From Mactra quadrangularis (lineage: Eukaryota > Mollusca > Bivalvia > Venerida > Mactridae), in the NCBI GenBank assembly GCA_025267735.1, contig CM046303.1, forward strand, positions 43,475,380 through 43,539,379: a stretch of 64,000 bases of DNA, in the 5' to 3' direction. The notes below the pieces were generated by a model. It saw only the letters and a list, made by a program, of their open reading frames with translations. It had not been told where the DNA came from and made no database searches. A program made the translations under genes and the position numbers. Shown here one piece after another: positions 34,401-46,943 of this stretch (positions are counted from its first letter, which is position 1; every line of letters starts with the position of its first letter).

Positions 34401-37400
34401 GCTGCATCGTCAATATTTATTTTCCGACCAATAATCGATATGCATTTTGAAATATCGATAATAAAGCCTATATAGGTAAATGAATAAAAGTCACTATTAA
34501 GGATTATTAAAACTTCTCTGGTAAATGGAAACAGATGCGCTAACATACATGAACTCTCAGGTCTAAAACATTGACGGCACCCCCATTGAGGAAATAGCTC
34601 TAGTCCACAGAAGGTATTACATTTATTACAAATACACATCTATTATGAGTTTATGACATCATAAACGGTCTGTATGGTACTGCAGTGAAGGTATCGATAT
34701 ATATCGGTGTATCGTCAATATTTACTCCTCGAAATATCGATATCATCGATACGCTTCGAGCCCAATCAATGATAGCTCTAATATTGATATTCATGTATAT
34801 ATAAATAACAAGTGTTGTTAAATACTCACCAACATTTTGTATTATGTTCACAACAATAATATCCCTCATCACAATATGAGTATTGTTGAGTATGATAATC
34901 ATATTCTTCACATACATTTTTTTCATCTCTAAATCCTCTGTCACCATTCACTAAATAACCTGTTGAATATTTAAGATAGGAAATACAGTAAAGTTCCACT
35001 AATAGGACTATTCAAATCGTTTGTCTTATTAGCGTAATGGTATTGATATTATATAAATAACACATGGCAGTGAGGGTGACGGTACAGATTATCAACCCGA
35101 GGAAAATAATATCAACCGAGACGCTAGCCGAGGTTGATATTATTTTCCAAAGGTTGATAATCTGTACCGTCACCCTCACTGCCATGTGTTATTTGTTTTA
35201 TTTTACCGAACAAAACTGTAACATGTAAATATTTATTGAACAACAAATAACAACACAGTAAAGACAACTATCAGTACAATAAAATACTGAATTATATCAC
35301 ATTTAAATTGTCACTGTGAATTCAACTTTTTCACATTTCAATAAAAAAAATTGTTTCAAAAAACTTGTAAATCGTGGCTACTAATCGTTAATAAGTGGTC
35401 TCCCTTAGATAGCGGGTAATATAACAATTTGATCGAACAAAATAACACCCGCTCCGGTATAGGGCTTTAGCATAGGGAAATTCCAGTGTGGTAAAATAAA
35501 TGTACAATACAACCCTCATGAACAACACCCACTGGGAGGGACTAAAATGTGTTGTTGTTAAGAGGCTGTTGCTCATGAGAGGTTATGCATTCTATAAAAA
35601 GACGCCTAAGGGAAATATCAAAAGCTGTTGTTGTGCAGAGGATTTGTTCTGTAGATGGTTGCTCTGCAGATGTTATACTGTACATCATTATTCTCAAAAT
35701 GAGCATTATGGACTTTAAAATTGTCAAAGCAGACATGATTTTGCAATGATAAAGCTGGTCTTAAAAGCGGAACTTCACTGTACCAATAATCTAAATGGTA
35801 AACGGTATATAAAACCGCGGTGGGAAGTTATATACGTATAGGTTATTAAACAGGGCAAGTGTGCCTTAAGGAAGATATCGGCACACTTGCTTAGGTATTG
35901 GCCCGAGGGCTTTAGCCCTCGGGCCAATGCCGGTGAAAGTGTGCCGATATCGACTTAAGGCACACTTGCCCTGTTTCATAACCTTTTTATTGCATATGTT
36001 GACCAATTCATGAAACGATGACTTTTCTACAACAAAAATACATTTTCTCGATGTACCGCGCTATTTTGCACGTTGACGTTACGTCACATGTATTGTTTTG
36101 TTTATTCAACGTCGAAACGTCGGAATCTTATGAACGCTTGTTATAAAACGTAAGTCTTGATAAATTGTTGATTATCTTATTTATTTTCACTTTGAAAAAA
36201 ACACACGTCGTAAAATTGAATATTATAGCTTCTTGTTGCTAATTACGTACGAATTTCACGTGCGGAAAGTATGCGGTTGTTGGACTGCAGGTGCGTAATG
36301 ACCGGAAGTTGCCTCAATATCGATTTTTGGCACACTAGGAAGTGGGCCAAATATCGATATTTTGGCACACTTGCTCAATACCGGAATGTATTGCCCACAT
36401 TGAGGCTATATTGGCGCACTTCCACGTCGATTTTGTTACTATTTATAGTAACATATGCAATAAATGTAGTTTATTCATGTTATTCAGAATAAAAGAGCAT
36501 TGTACATGGGATACAACATAGCAATGATGAATAGCTCTTTAACAATTTACATTTGATAATATAAATTTTGTGTAAACAAAAATAGTTAAATATGGCAATA
36601 AAAATGTTTATAAAAATACATGTATGTTGATTTGATTTTTATTATACAATGTCAAGCCACAATTATTCAAGGATAGCACAAAAAAGAGCGAACTCTTATT
36701 TTCATTAGTTTGTTGTATCAAATCGCCTAAACCCACCGCATTTGAAGGTGACGACGATTTTCTGGGTCAGAATTTTGGCTATAAGTTTGTTTCGACAAAT
36801 GTACATGAACTTATCTTTATGAGTGGATTATAAACTGGATAAAGTGTGATTAATCTCAATTCAAGTGCATGTTTTACAATCAAGCTTAAATAAATTTGTA
36901 TAATGTAGTCAAACATTACTTTGTTCTTGATAATCAGAGTGCTTTACAGATAATATTTAACGTTTTGTTGATTTTTTAAGTACGCATGTAGAATGGATTT
37001 AAATTTTATTCTTTTAATCACGTTTCATTAATCATGTTTGTCTGTATTTGAGACATTTTTGAGATAAATTTCAAGAGCAATTTATATCTAAAGTAAAACT
37101 TTCCTTTATCGCCACCTCTAAATAACAAACATCTCCTATCAATACTCAACACTCACCCCTAAAAACACTCAGTTTTCGGAATACTTTATTCAACAAGGCT
37201 ACACATTTGGATAAATCAAACCCCCCTATGTCCCTATGTGAACCTCTGGTAAAAACTGTACAATTTTGTAATCACCCGAGTGGTTTCCAAAATAATAACT
37301 TCATTTCACTTGCTTATTTTTTCATATTCAAAAGCAAATGTTGACAGTTCATGTAATGATAAAATATTACGGAAAAGACGAATGTCTTTTCCACTTTAAG

Positions 37401-39538
37401 GTATCGCGAGAGTGTTAATTTCTGTATACTGTCCAAACTGAATTTTGTGTCGATCACTTCCGGTTTTAGTTACCTCCCTTGGTCCTTCAAAAAGTCATGT
37501 AAAATGGAGATAACATACCCTCGTTTTTTGGAACTAAATTTGCACGTTCGGAACGCTTCTTGTTCCTGTGCTTATCAATCGTTGCATTGTGGGTTAGTAT
37601 AACTGTATGACTAAAAAACTTAATGAAGCGAAAAAAATCAGGCATTGGCGAAATGGAGATTTAATTGTTTATTAAATATATGGCCCTTATGACCAACTGA
37701 CTACTTCACTAAATTGCATGTCTTTTCCATCATAAGGCGGTGCCTTTAATTATATTAATGTACACTTAACAAAACTTATAAGTATACATGCATATTTAGG
37801 CACATATGTAAGTAAATATTTGTCCGATTTAAGTAATAAAATTTTTAACAAATATAGTTTAAAGTTGGAACAACATTATTATGTTTATTTCATTACATTC
37901 GGAACGCCTCGGCCATTCGTTGCTAATAATTTAATCTAATAAACAAATATACGATCATTAAGGCAATGAGTGATGTTTCAAAATTTACGGACTAAAAACG
38001 AAACATCACTCATTGCCTAAACGATCGTATGTTTGCTTACCTAAACACCGGTAGTTTCAAAATAGCGTCTAAATATGTCCGAGATTATTCGCAGCGAATG
38101 ACCGAGGAGTACCGAATGTATCGTTACGGAACGTTTTGGAACGTTATGGGTAATTGAACAGGCTACAGATGTACAAAATTTCGTTAAAATATATTGATTC
38201 ATAAAAAAGTTATACGCAATTGAAATATGTATACTTATAAGTTTTGTTAAGTGTATATTCTATCAGTAAGATGAAACTGTATATATACTCAAACGAAAAA
38301 GAAACGCAGGGTAAACTTCAGTGGTGATTTATGGTGAATTATAAGAGTGATATTAAAATTGGGATATTGATTTATCAAGAACTATCTTTCCTGAACTAAA
38401 TTTGATAATTTTCGTTGGATTTTGACCTTTACTTTTTGAGTTATTCCCGAGGGGAATGTGCCGCTAACCAAGTCATTCGACGCGGGCGACGTGGAGGAGT
38501 GAGAGGCAAACCAACGCATGGACGCCTACAACGAAGACCCGCCTCACGTAATCGGTTCCTTACAGTTTGGGAGTGAATACGACGGTTATGATTGCCTACT
38601 GTATTATTAGCAGTTTCAGTGGCAGTAACGTAACGATTACGCAGGTGTGCGAGACGTATAGCCCTGTCCTGACGTCGTGTCGTGACGCGCGGACGCCCTG
38701 TCCGATGCCGGTCGGCAAGCCTTCCAGTTTCCATAAGTCGACGAACAAGTCGCACTATGGTCGAAACATTCACGCCAAACTGCATAGTCACCTGCTGTTG
38801 TGTTTGACCTTGCATTAGCAACGTAATGGCCTGACCCCGCTGAACGTCAGTAAGCCTTGCTATTAACGTATAAAGTTATAACAGAGTTTTAATACGGAAA
38901 ACAGTGTTTAAATGTCTAGAGTATTGGATGATATGAAATGATGTGTTGAAGAAATTATCAAATTTATTCTGCACGAAATTTTTGCATTTCTTCGCTTGTA
39001 TTACGTGACACTGAGCGTTTCATGCTTCAGTAACTTTTCATTATGTCTTGAGTAAATAGATGCCTTGATAATAATCTAACAAATTTTCATCATCTTACAC
39101 AAAGGCGATAAAAAGTTATTCCATATCATTTTACCCTGCGTTTCTTTTTCGTTTGGGTATATAATCGTGATAACAAAAAAACGTTGTGTGTTAGATATGA
39201 CATTACATCATCTAGTATTGTTTTTTCGTATTTACAACTGTACTTATAATTTATTACTTGCCATGAAAGAATGGATTAGAAATAATCACTTGTCCACAGG
39301 CATAAATGTACGAATCGAAAATGTCGGACCTAGGAATTCCAAGGTCCTGAATCACTCGGAACACCTCGACCTAACATTGGATTAGTAATTCCTAGTGAAT
39401 GGCCGAGGAGTTCCGAATCGGCCCTGAATATGTCTTACGTAATTTACAATGTACGGAAAAAATATTAAGTTTAAAATACTTACCACAGAGTGTGAAAATA
39501 CCGAGTTTAACATTAACTTTAAGAAAGTTAATATCCAT
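30657..39538 (-). CDS. Shisa/CYYR1/VOPP1-WBP1-type single-span protein with PPPY tail, paralogue 1
   Basis: Exons 39484-39538, 34830-34959, 31687-31832 and 30657-30934 (phases 1, 2, 1) encode 202 residues. Exon 1 (55 bp) is a signal peptide, MDINFLKVNVKLGIFTLC. Exon 2 is the ectodomain with cysteines spaced C-x12-C-x5-CC-x5-CC (VCEEY, YCDEGYYCC, NTKCC). Exon 3 is a single membrane span (about residues 66-90) followed by a basic stop-transfer stretch TKKKKLRPRQ. Exon 4 is a Pro/Ser/Tyr-rich cytoplasmic tail with SPPPYVSS, QPPPYSQN and TPPPAYKL. This layout defines the STMC6 (Shisa-like) adaptor superfamily. PPxY motifs are known ligands of WW domains, especially NEDD4-type ubiquitin ligases, so a role in trafficking or turnover of membrane partners is an inference. 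It does not match one vertebrate subfamily clearly. The tail-proximal intron begins with a long ATG-repeat microsatellite. Confidence 0.85.
31386..31675. repeat. (ATG)n microsatellite, longest run about 100 bp
   Basis: A perfect GAT/ATG run spans about 31395-31490, with imperfect repeats to 31675. It lies in the last intron of paralogue 1, starting a few bases after the donor at 31686 on the transcribed strand. The poly-His and poly-Met ORFs here are artefacts of the repeat. Confidence 0.95.
32211..34175. mobile_element. 1,965-bp element with ~550-bp terminal inverted repeats and ATAAC target duplication
   Basis: The ends CACTGTCTAGATCGTGAAAC and CGTTTCACGATCTAGACAGTG are inverted. ATAAC is repeated on each side (32206-32210 and 34176-34180). 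The arms remain alignable to about 32770 and 33620. Both arms carry traces of a former reading frame (GVAIKSGYGVYICVKENTVR in the left arm), now with stops. Five-base duplications with CAC termini occur in Transib elements, but I see no transposase core. Confidence 0.7.
34365..34760. repeat. ATCGATA-rich repeat remnants
   Basis: Two blocks (34372-34465 and 34690-34760) share GCATCGTCAATATTTA and AATATCGAT words and resemble the terminal parts of hAT-like MITEs. They lie just 3' of paralogue 1 exon 2. Confidence 0.35.
35055..35194. mobile_element. 140-bp fold-back element
   Basis: AAATAACACATGGCAGTGAG through GGTTGATAATCTGTACCG to the exact mirror at the right makes an almost perfect hairpin with a short loop near GACGCTAGCC. 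Confidence 0.75.
35840..35984. mobile_element. 145-bp fold-back element
   Basis: AGGTTATTAAACAGGGCAAG is mirrored by TGCCCTGTTTCATAACCT. The inner part pairs around GGCACACTTG and GGGCTTTAGCCC. A related, less regular palindrome with GGCACACT words lies at 36300-36430. Confidence 0.7.
36440..37885. other. Paralogue 1 intron 1, no gene seen
   Basis: AT-rich intronic sequence. I see no repeat or ORF that I can support. Confidence 0.5.
37890..38166. mobile_element. Palindromic MITE family B, one end lost
   Basis: Contains CATTCGGAACGCCTCGGCC and ends with TAATTGAACAGGCTAC; the left terminus is missing. Confidence 0.6.
38284..39161 (-). mobile_element. 878-bp internally deleted Tc1/mariner element, TA target duplication
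   Basis: The TIR TATACTCAAACGAAAAAGAA and its mirror GAAACGCAGGGTAAA / TTTACCCTGCGTTTC are about 34 bp. TA flanks both ends (38282-38283 and 39162-39163). A transposase gene fragment survives inside. Confidence 0.85.
38441..38862 (-). pseudogene. Tc1-like transposase N-terminal fragment
   Basis: The minus strand reads RLTDVQRGQAITLLMQGQ, then a helix-turn-helix (QTQQQVTMQFGVNVSTIVRL), a GRP-hook-like GRPRVTTRR and a second DNA-binding helix pair. It stops after HSPRE, before any catalytic aspartate. The DNA-binding half is open, the DDE domain is gone. Confidence 0.75.
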
Positions 39539-39679
39539 TCTTCTTTTGAAAACACTTTATTAACAAAACAAAAATATGTTTTACGTATGATCTGAACACT
39601 GTAGATAAACAATAAATCACATGTCTTTAAAAAATAAATCAATACGCTATCAATCAATCCTATTCCATTCAAAAAGTAT

Positions 39680-40840
39680 GTTTATTTGTTAAGCTAAATC
39701 CGTATTCAGATTGCTTCCTTAAACTTGGCAAACATGATCAGCTGAGGTTATGACAGTATATTAACACATACGCATATAACAAATATATCAAAAGACAAAT
39801 CTTTCAAAATCACCTATGTTTAATAATCGATATATGTTTATCGAGAACGATAAACTTTAAAGTATACCTCGTGACGTTTTCTATTGACATATAATTAATT
39901 CAGTCCACATTAATACAAATTTTGTAAAATGTATTAAGGTATACAGTGCCTAACGCCACTCAAAGTTAACACAAATTTGTAAAGTAAAATAAAAGCTTAC
40001 AAAACGTGACATATTTCATTAATTACAATATGTTAATCATTTGTATGGATTGTATTTATTACATAACTTGAGATTTCAAAAATATTTGTTTAAAATGTTA
40101 TCATATACTTAGTAATTACCTCCTCTGCATATAAAAAGTAATTTAAATTTCAAAAGTCTACGTTGACTTTATTTAAATAATTTTATGTAACATGGTGAAA
40201 AATTTTCATTCGGTTCCACGGTACCCAAATCAAGTTAAGATTGTCGCACCATATTCGTTATTTTTGATAATTAAACCATAATTATGGTTTGTGCTTTGAA
40301 ACTACGAACCTTCGTAACTTAAAGAGTTATGCTAAATCTATCTAATGGTGTGGTAAAAGTGCCATCAGGGTATCAGTATTTTTTGTGTGTCACATATTAA
40401 TAAATCTACATGAAGTTGTCCACTTAACGCGGTTGTATCCCTTGTAAATATGTATAGATACGGTATGTTTGGAAATCAAAGGAAGGACGCATGACATCCT
40501 TGTGGTACAAACTAGTTAAATATTTTAAGAAATTTAGCAGCCATAAAATATGTTTAGTTAGGGAATGTATACCTTAATTCATTCTATATTTGTATTAACC
40601 ATTGTATACATTATACATTTCTATATGAGGTCTATAGAGCGGTGTTCATTAATCCAGGGCATTATGTTACAAATAGGAAGTTGGTTTAAAGATTGAATGA
40701 ACAATATAATATGTTAAGCTCAATGTTAGATTAAACAATAGACAGTAATCCACACTGAATAAATAACATTTTAATAAGATCATTCTCTGAGGATCGAAAA
40801 GGGTCAACAGCCTCTGCAATGTACTAATACAATAAGTTTT
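39680..40840. other. Intergenic between the two paralogues, no gene seen
   Basis: AT-rich sequence upstream of paralogue 1 exon 1, presumably including its promoter. I see no defined element. Confidence 0.5.
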
Positions 40841-40851
40841 CCCTTATAGAC

Positions 40852-41224
40852 CAATCTCCGTAAACAGATATCCTTTAGAGCGTTGTCGTACAGTATCTCT
40901 AAGGTTTACATGGAGGGTCACGTCGAGATGACCTTTATGTTGACCAATCTATGCGTAGCTTACACTATTATTAGCATTTTGATTTCGTAATCAAGGTTTG
41001 CCAGCTTATTTAACAGTGGTATTATTCACACGGTCTGCGATTGGACGTCTCATTTTCAAATTGCGCGACATAGACGATGTAAACAAGTTACTGAACATAA
41101 CGATATCGTCATGAATATTATAATGAGAAAGGGTCACCTGAACGTAACCCTCGTAAGAAAACGGCCATATCTAAATTAGCGAGTGGACGAGCGGAAAATT
41201 TTAGATCGGGTTTTAATCAGATTG
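40852..41224 (+). mobile_element. MITE family A, full copy (373 bp)
   Basis: It begins CAATCTCCGTAAACAGATAT and ends TAGATCGGGTTTTAATCAGA plus TTG. GGTCACGTCGAGATGACC and GGTCACCTGAACGTAACC blocks lie inside. Confidence 0.65.
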
Positions 41225-41401
41225 CTTAAAGACAACCTCTCAGTAAAGCCACCCAACATAGAGTATATAGTCACGTGATCTTAACAAACTTTTGTTTTTC
41301 GTCCAATTCTTGCAGCAGCCAAACAGTAGGATCTATTCAAATTGTACACTAAATAACTATATTTCTTTGTCCGAAATTGCACAAATTATTTCATGTGTCG
41401 T

Positions 41402-41761
41402 AATAAGGGACTTTAGTCAATTATCTTTCCCTGATAAGCAATCCAATTGGTAAGTAGGTCCTTAAAGTTGGAATCCTCTGATTTTATCATTGACTTCCTA
41501 TGTAAGGATAACAAACTATTTCATCTATATCTTTCTTGTTAATGATGATATTTACAGAATTAAGAAATTTAGATAGTTCTTTACCCTAAGAATAATTAGT
41601 TTGAATTTCAAACAAATTAAATGATTTACAAAAAAGTTATTTTAGATTAATTTTGGCAAATTGACATTAAAAAGTAAGGGTAAAATCCGAGTAATCCAAC
41701 TAATTGAACCTACCAATTTTAAGAGTATACAAGGGGAAATAACTGACCAAGGTCCCTTATT
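41402..41761. mobile_element. 360-bp MITE family C (AATAAGGGACTTTAGTC TIR)
   Basis: AATAAGGGACTTTAGTCAAT at the left is mirrored by GACCAAGGTCCCTTATT at the right. A second copy is at 50839-51201, with a nearly identical interior. Confidence 0.75.
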
Positions 41762-42593
41762 GCTTTCTTTTAATCCTTTGAAGAAATTATTTTTACTCAT
41801 GTTCTATGTTATGGGTACAGCTATGTTATTGCTCGATTTAATTTTTTTATGCGCAAAATTAAGATTAATGGCTTATTGCTTTAACACTGGTGATAAAAAA
41901 TACAAATCAGAACAGAACAGAATAGTTATTTTATTAAAATTTGTACATAGTACATTATCACTTTACAAAATGCATTAATAACAATACTTAATATAACGTT
42001 ACAAATAACGTTTGTCAAATATTCAAGATTTGGCATCACAAATAAATTAAACATGTATAAAATCAGAGAATACCTCAAGAAAACAAACAACAAGAAAGAT
42101 TGGAACACTATCAAATACAACACTTTGCGTGAATAGTTTAAGTATACTCATCATCCTAATAAATACAAAACACAGTACATAAACAATTTTATATAATAGT
42201 TCGTTGGTTTGTTTGGGTTTTACGCCGCACCAACACAGAAAGGTCATATCGCGCCGAAAGCAATTAATGATACTATAAAAAAAGTCTTATATAATTGCAT
42301 GCGACATGAAAATATATATAGGGTTAATATGCCAATGCTAAAACATGGGTGGATCTTATCATAAGTGCCTCCTGTACGTATTTAGATAATTTAAAAAGAA
42401 TACATTTGTTTTCAGAAAGTAAGAATTCAATGAATTGATACATTGAAGGCTCTACATAAAATACTTATCGGATATTTTACGAATAGAATATATACATCTG
42501 CAAGATAAAACAATACGAGTAAATCAATGATATTCAAATCACACTATCACATTACAGAAAGTTTTAAATGTTAATCACAAATGCTTCAACCAC

Positions 42594-43010
42594 TGAGGCT
42601 GTCACGATACGCCATAAACGTATCGCGATATACTGCAATACGCTGGCACCGTTTTGCGATACGTACCACGATATATTGTGGGCTTTTAGATTCGTTGTGC
42701 CACCGCTGTATTTAACAGAAACATTGCAAATTTTACATGCAACTACTGATAGAACATAGCCTTTTAAAGTATTTACGGTCATTTAAGACTGTGACGAACC
42801 CAAATCGGTTAAATTTTTGTCACTTACGGTTAAATTGAATGAACAATGGAAAAACTGACGTTTCGCTACTTTTATTTCGCGAACGGAAGAATTTTCCAAT
42901 GAAATAAAAAATATCGCCTAATACCGGTACGTTAAAATCGTACCGCGGTACGTATTGCCGCAGCTGCGTATTGCAATATACCGGTTTATCGATATATCGT
43001 GACAGCCCTA
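42594..43010. mobile_element. 417-bp hAT-like MITE with 8-bp target duplication TCAACCAC
   Basis: The ends TGAGGCTGTCACGATA and TATCGTGACAGCCCTA are hAT-type. TCAACCAC is exact at 42586-42593 and 43011-43018. The interior is rich in CGATA/TATCG words that fold back. Confidence 0.8.
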
Positions 43011-43203
43011 TCAACCACAGTCATAAACAACAGCAAAAATAGAATCTATGTTCAAACTAATTAAAATCTTTTAATATTATTTTTTAATTAATTTATATTG
43101 CAACCTCCTGATCAATTCAAATTATATCACAATGGCTACATTGAGCAATTGTCCAGACTGACGTCACCAAATAATTGTTTTCAATGTATAGATACATCAC
43201 AAA

Positions 43204-46200
43204 TTAACTATGAGACGTGTTTATGTTTCCATAGTTACCTTTAAACATCGTGTTAGCAGGGTTACTGTAGGCTGGGGCTAAAGGCCCACACATTGCACGG
43301 TCCGATGATCCAACCGGAGGTATAGGCGAAGAGCTATAGGAAGATGAAAACATTGATTGCTCGTGAGGTGCTGTACCATACTGGTTATATTGACTATATG
43401 CTGGTGGCGCCACCTGTACCATTCCAGGGACAGGGCCTGGTTGTGCCATACCGTAACCATAAAATGCATTAACTTGGTGTACTTGTGGATGTCCACCATA
43501 TCCTCTGCGTCCATTTCCGTTTCCGATTACTGAAATTTATTAGCAAGAAAAAACATTTCAAGCATGAGTTAGAGTTCAGTTAACTATAATCGGTTGTGGG
43601 AGCATAATATATGGGATAGACGGGCATTTTTTTGGTTCCAATACCGCTAAAGGCACCACATATTCTCATTTGCAGGAAAAGTACGTGTCTGTATAGTTTC
43701 AGTTTACCAAGGTGTAAATGTGTGCCTGCCGGTGATACTATTCATTGGTTCCATTATCTGCTAACACGCATTCTGATTGAGAGGCTTTCTAATGGATCTT
43801 GTTTAATACCAGGAGCCTTATGATCAGCAGTGATTATTGTAAAACAAATGAGGATTACATTTCATGTATAGGCGGCTGTCACCGATCCGAGCCAAAGACA
43901 CTATACAAATTTAGTGCAAGGTGTATTACTAAAAATATGTGTTTTAACTCAGCAATTAGGGGACAGTTTCTCTGTTATTACTTATTCTGTTTCTAAAATT
44001 GATAAGTGCATACATGTACAACAAAGTCTTTTGATTGACACCAAAATCTTTTGCCCACGCCGAAAAACAAATTTATTGTCCGATTTTAAATACCACAAAG
44101 CCTAAACTATGTATACATGTATAAGTTAAACACCAAAAAGAACATTATTATAAAACAGTTTTTTTTTGTAACTGTAATCATAAAACGTAAACGATAACCA
44201 TTTGAGCTTACATGCATTAAAATCAAATCTTAATCGCATCACCAAAGTCCCTTGGTGGAATATTTAAAGCCATTGAACAAATGAAAGACTTTGAGAACAA
44301 GACTAACCTGTAACTGTTGAATGTGGATTATTAGAGAATACAGAGGTGCCAACCATATTGTGTTGATGATATTTCTTCTTATAACAACCACAAATACATG
44401 CAAAACACAACGCTATAAAAAACATACAACCAATTCCTATACCTATAATTGCTCCCATTGGTAGACGTGTCGAGCTTAAAACAAACACATATTACATGTA
44501 CATGTATATACGCTTACTTAACGAAACTTCTAAGTACTCCGATTTCAGTATTGTAGGACCATACTGACCTTTGCTTTCATCGTTTTCATGTTTCTTTATC
44601 AATGCAAAATCATTTTTGTCGCGCATGCGTTGAACATGGGAGATTTCCTAATTGTTTTGATTGAACAGAAATTAAGCAAAATAGAAGTCTTATTCTGCAG
44701 GTGACGCACCGTCTGGCAAAATACATATGTCAATTTCTCGTTCTTGAAGCGACATTCGAGTCATTTCTTGATTTTTCGTTGTGCATATCAACACACTAAG
44801 GATTTTCACTAAAACTGACAGCGTGCAATTTTTGCACGATAAGCACGTGCGCATTTCCGCTTTTCTGCATATGCACGACTTAACTAATTTTGCATCAATT
44901 AAGAAGCATAAAAACCATGCAAGAAGACGACAGTATAGCCCTATACGCATTTCCATTAACGATCGGGCATAAATGATGAAAAATGAAAATTTCTGACAAC
45001 ATTGAAATCGGTGTACTTGGAAGTTTCGTTTAGTATAATATATGAGTAGTTTCAGAACAAAGAAAGCCGACATGCAATATCCGTAAACAGATATCCTATC
45101 CTGTTATATATGATCTCTCCCGATATTGTACATGGGGCCATGTTCGGATGACCTTTGTGTCGACCAATCAATGTTTAGCTATAATCTAGACGAAACCTAT
45201 GTTTATATCGTGATTTCGTAATTTCTATTTTTAGACCGAGTTTTGCAAGCTAATTCTCGGTGGTGTTATTCAAGCAATATGTGATTGAACGCTTCTTTGC
45301 AAATTGCGTCACATAGACGATTTTTAAAAACAGTGACCTAAGCGTTGGTTGACCAAGGGAAGGTCTCGAAAACTGTTGACATTTTTAAAGTTGAAATAAA
45401 AAATATATTTAGATTGGGTCTTATAAACTAATTTAAACTAATAACAATCTTCTTAAACAAGATAGTAAAGGACAATGACAAACATTTTAAGTAAATTCTA
45501 TTGAAATGCATCGCGGATGAACAATTCTATTTATAGAATTTGTCTGTAATTTTCAGTTCTGTTCTGTTCAATGTGTTTACTCTTAAAGATAAAATTATTA
45601 ATAGGCGATGCAATCAAGCACAGTCTGAAACTTGACAAAACACTTAATGTTACTTACCAACATTTAGAACCATTTTCACAGCATTCGTAACCATCGTCAC
45701 AATATCTATTATATAGCAAATTGTTACAAAACTCCTGGCTACGTACGAACTCTGAAATAGATAAAACATACAAATAGTTAATGTATACACATTACCAACC
45801 AAAAGTAAGGAGACAAAGTTAATGTAATAAAAATGTAATTGTTTTCGGTAGAACCATATTTTTTTATATATTTGATATGATTGATGATTAAATGAAAACA
45901 CATTTCTTAAATGCATCACATTTATAAGATTCAGCATCTGATATCCCAAAGTCCCCAAAACCAAAATCGATGTATGTCTTTTTATTTGTATACCATGGAT
46001 TTTAGGCGTCTTTTGTAGTCTCAACAACAAATAGTACTATAACAAAAACATTAGCAAAACTAAAAAGCATTTTAAAATAAATGGTAATTAAATTTTGACA
46101 AAACCTAAATATGGTAGGCTTACAAAGTGATAAATGTCTCTAAACTTTTGGTGGGTACTGTACATACATACAACGAGAGATTGTTAACTATATTGGATGA

Positions 46201-46899
46201 AAAATGGAAAATGACCAAATAAATGTAACTGCAATTGAGTGTAAGGATTACAGCTGAGGACAAACAAATATAGAAGAATAATACATGATAAGACTTTCCA
46301 AATACATGTATAGTAACATTGAACTTTAATCGTTCAAAAATACGCATCAAGATGGATGTAAGATCTAAATACATGTAATTTCATCGTAAGAGTTTGACAA
46401 CTATGCGTGACGTATGGATACATGCGTGACAATGGACTACGTAATCATTGCCTAGACAAATAAGTTTATATTAAACGAACGTATTCATACAAATGACCAA
46501 CATTCAAATCCTTCAATGTTTGTAGCGAAGGCGACCGGAATGACACTAATAAAAGACAATACATTTATAAGGTCTATAACTCCGATAATGGTAGTTTTTA
46601 TAAGTTCAATTAGTGGCTATAGTGTCTTCACTACAAATGCAGTCAAACTAGCTTTTGCTAACGGGAAGTTCCGAATAGCGGGAACCTGCAGACATCGGCC
46701 ATTCTGATCCCCCCGGACCGAAAACGGTCTAAAACAGGCCGGAAATATTGACCGGCCACCCCTGTCGACCGCGGTCTGCTGTCAGTCAAAAATTCATATT
46801 CAATACCATATACATGTACTGAGTAATACATCTTATATGTACATGTATATTCATATAACATGTCCTGGGCCTTGCCAGTCGTTTGGTTTCACTATTCAG

Positions 46900-46943
<44 letters not shown>

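Noticed and set aside
44690..45073. 127-codon minus-strand ORF
   Set aside because: It lies within intron 2 of paralogue 2 with no domain, no recognisable homology and a MITE A fragment right next to its start. A hydrophobic, cysteine-rich reading is not enough.
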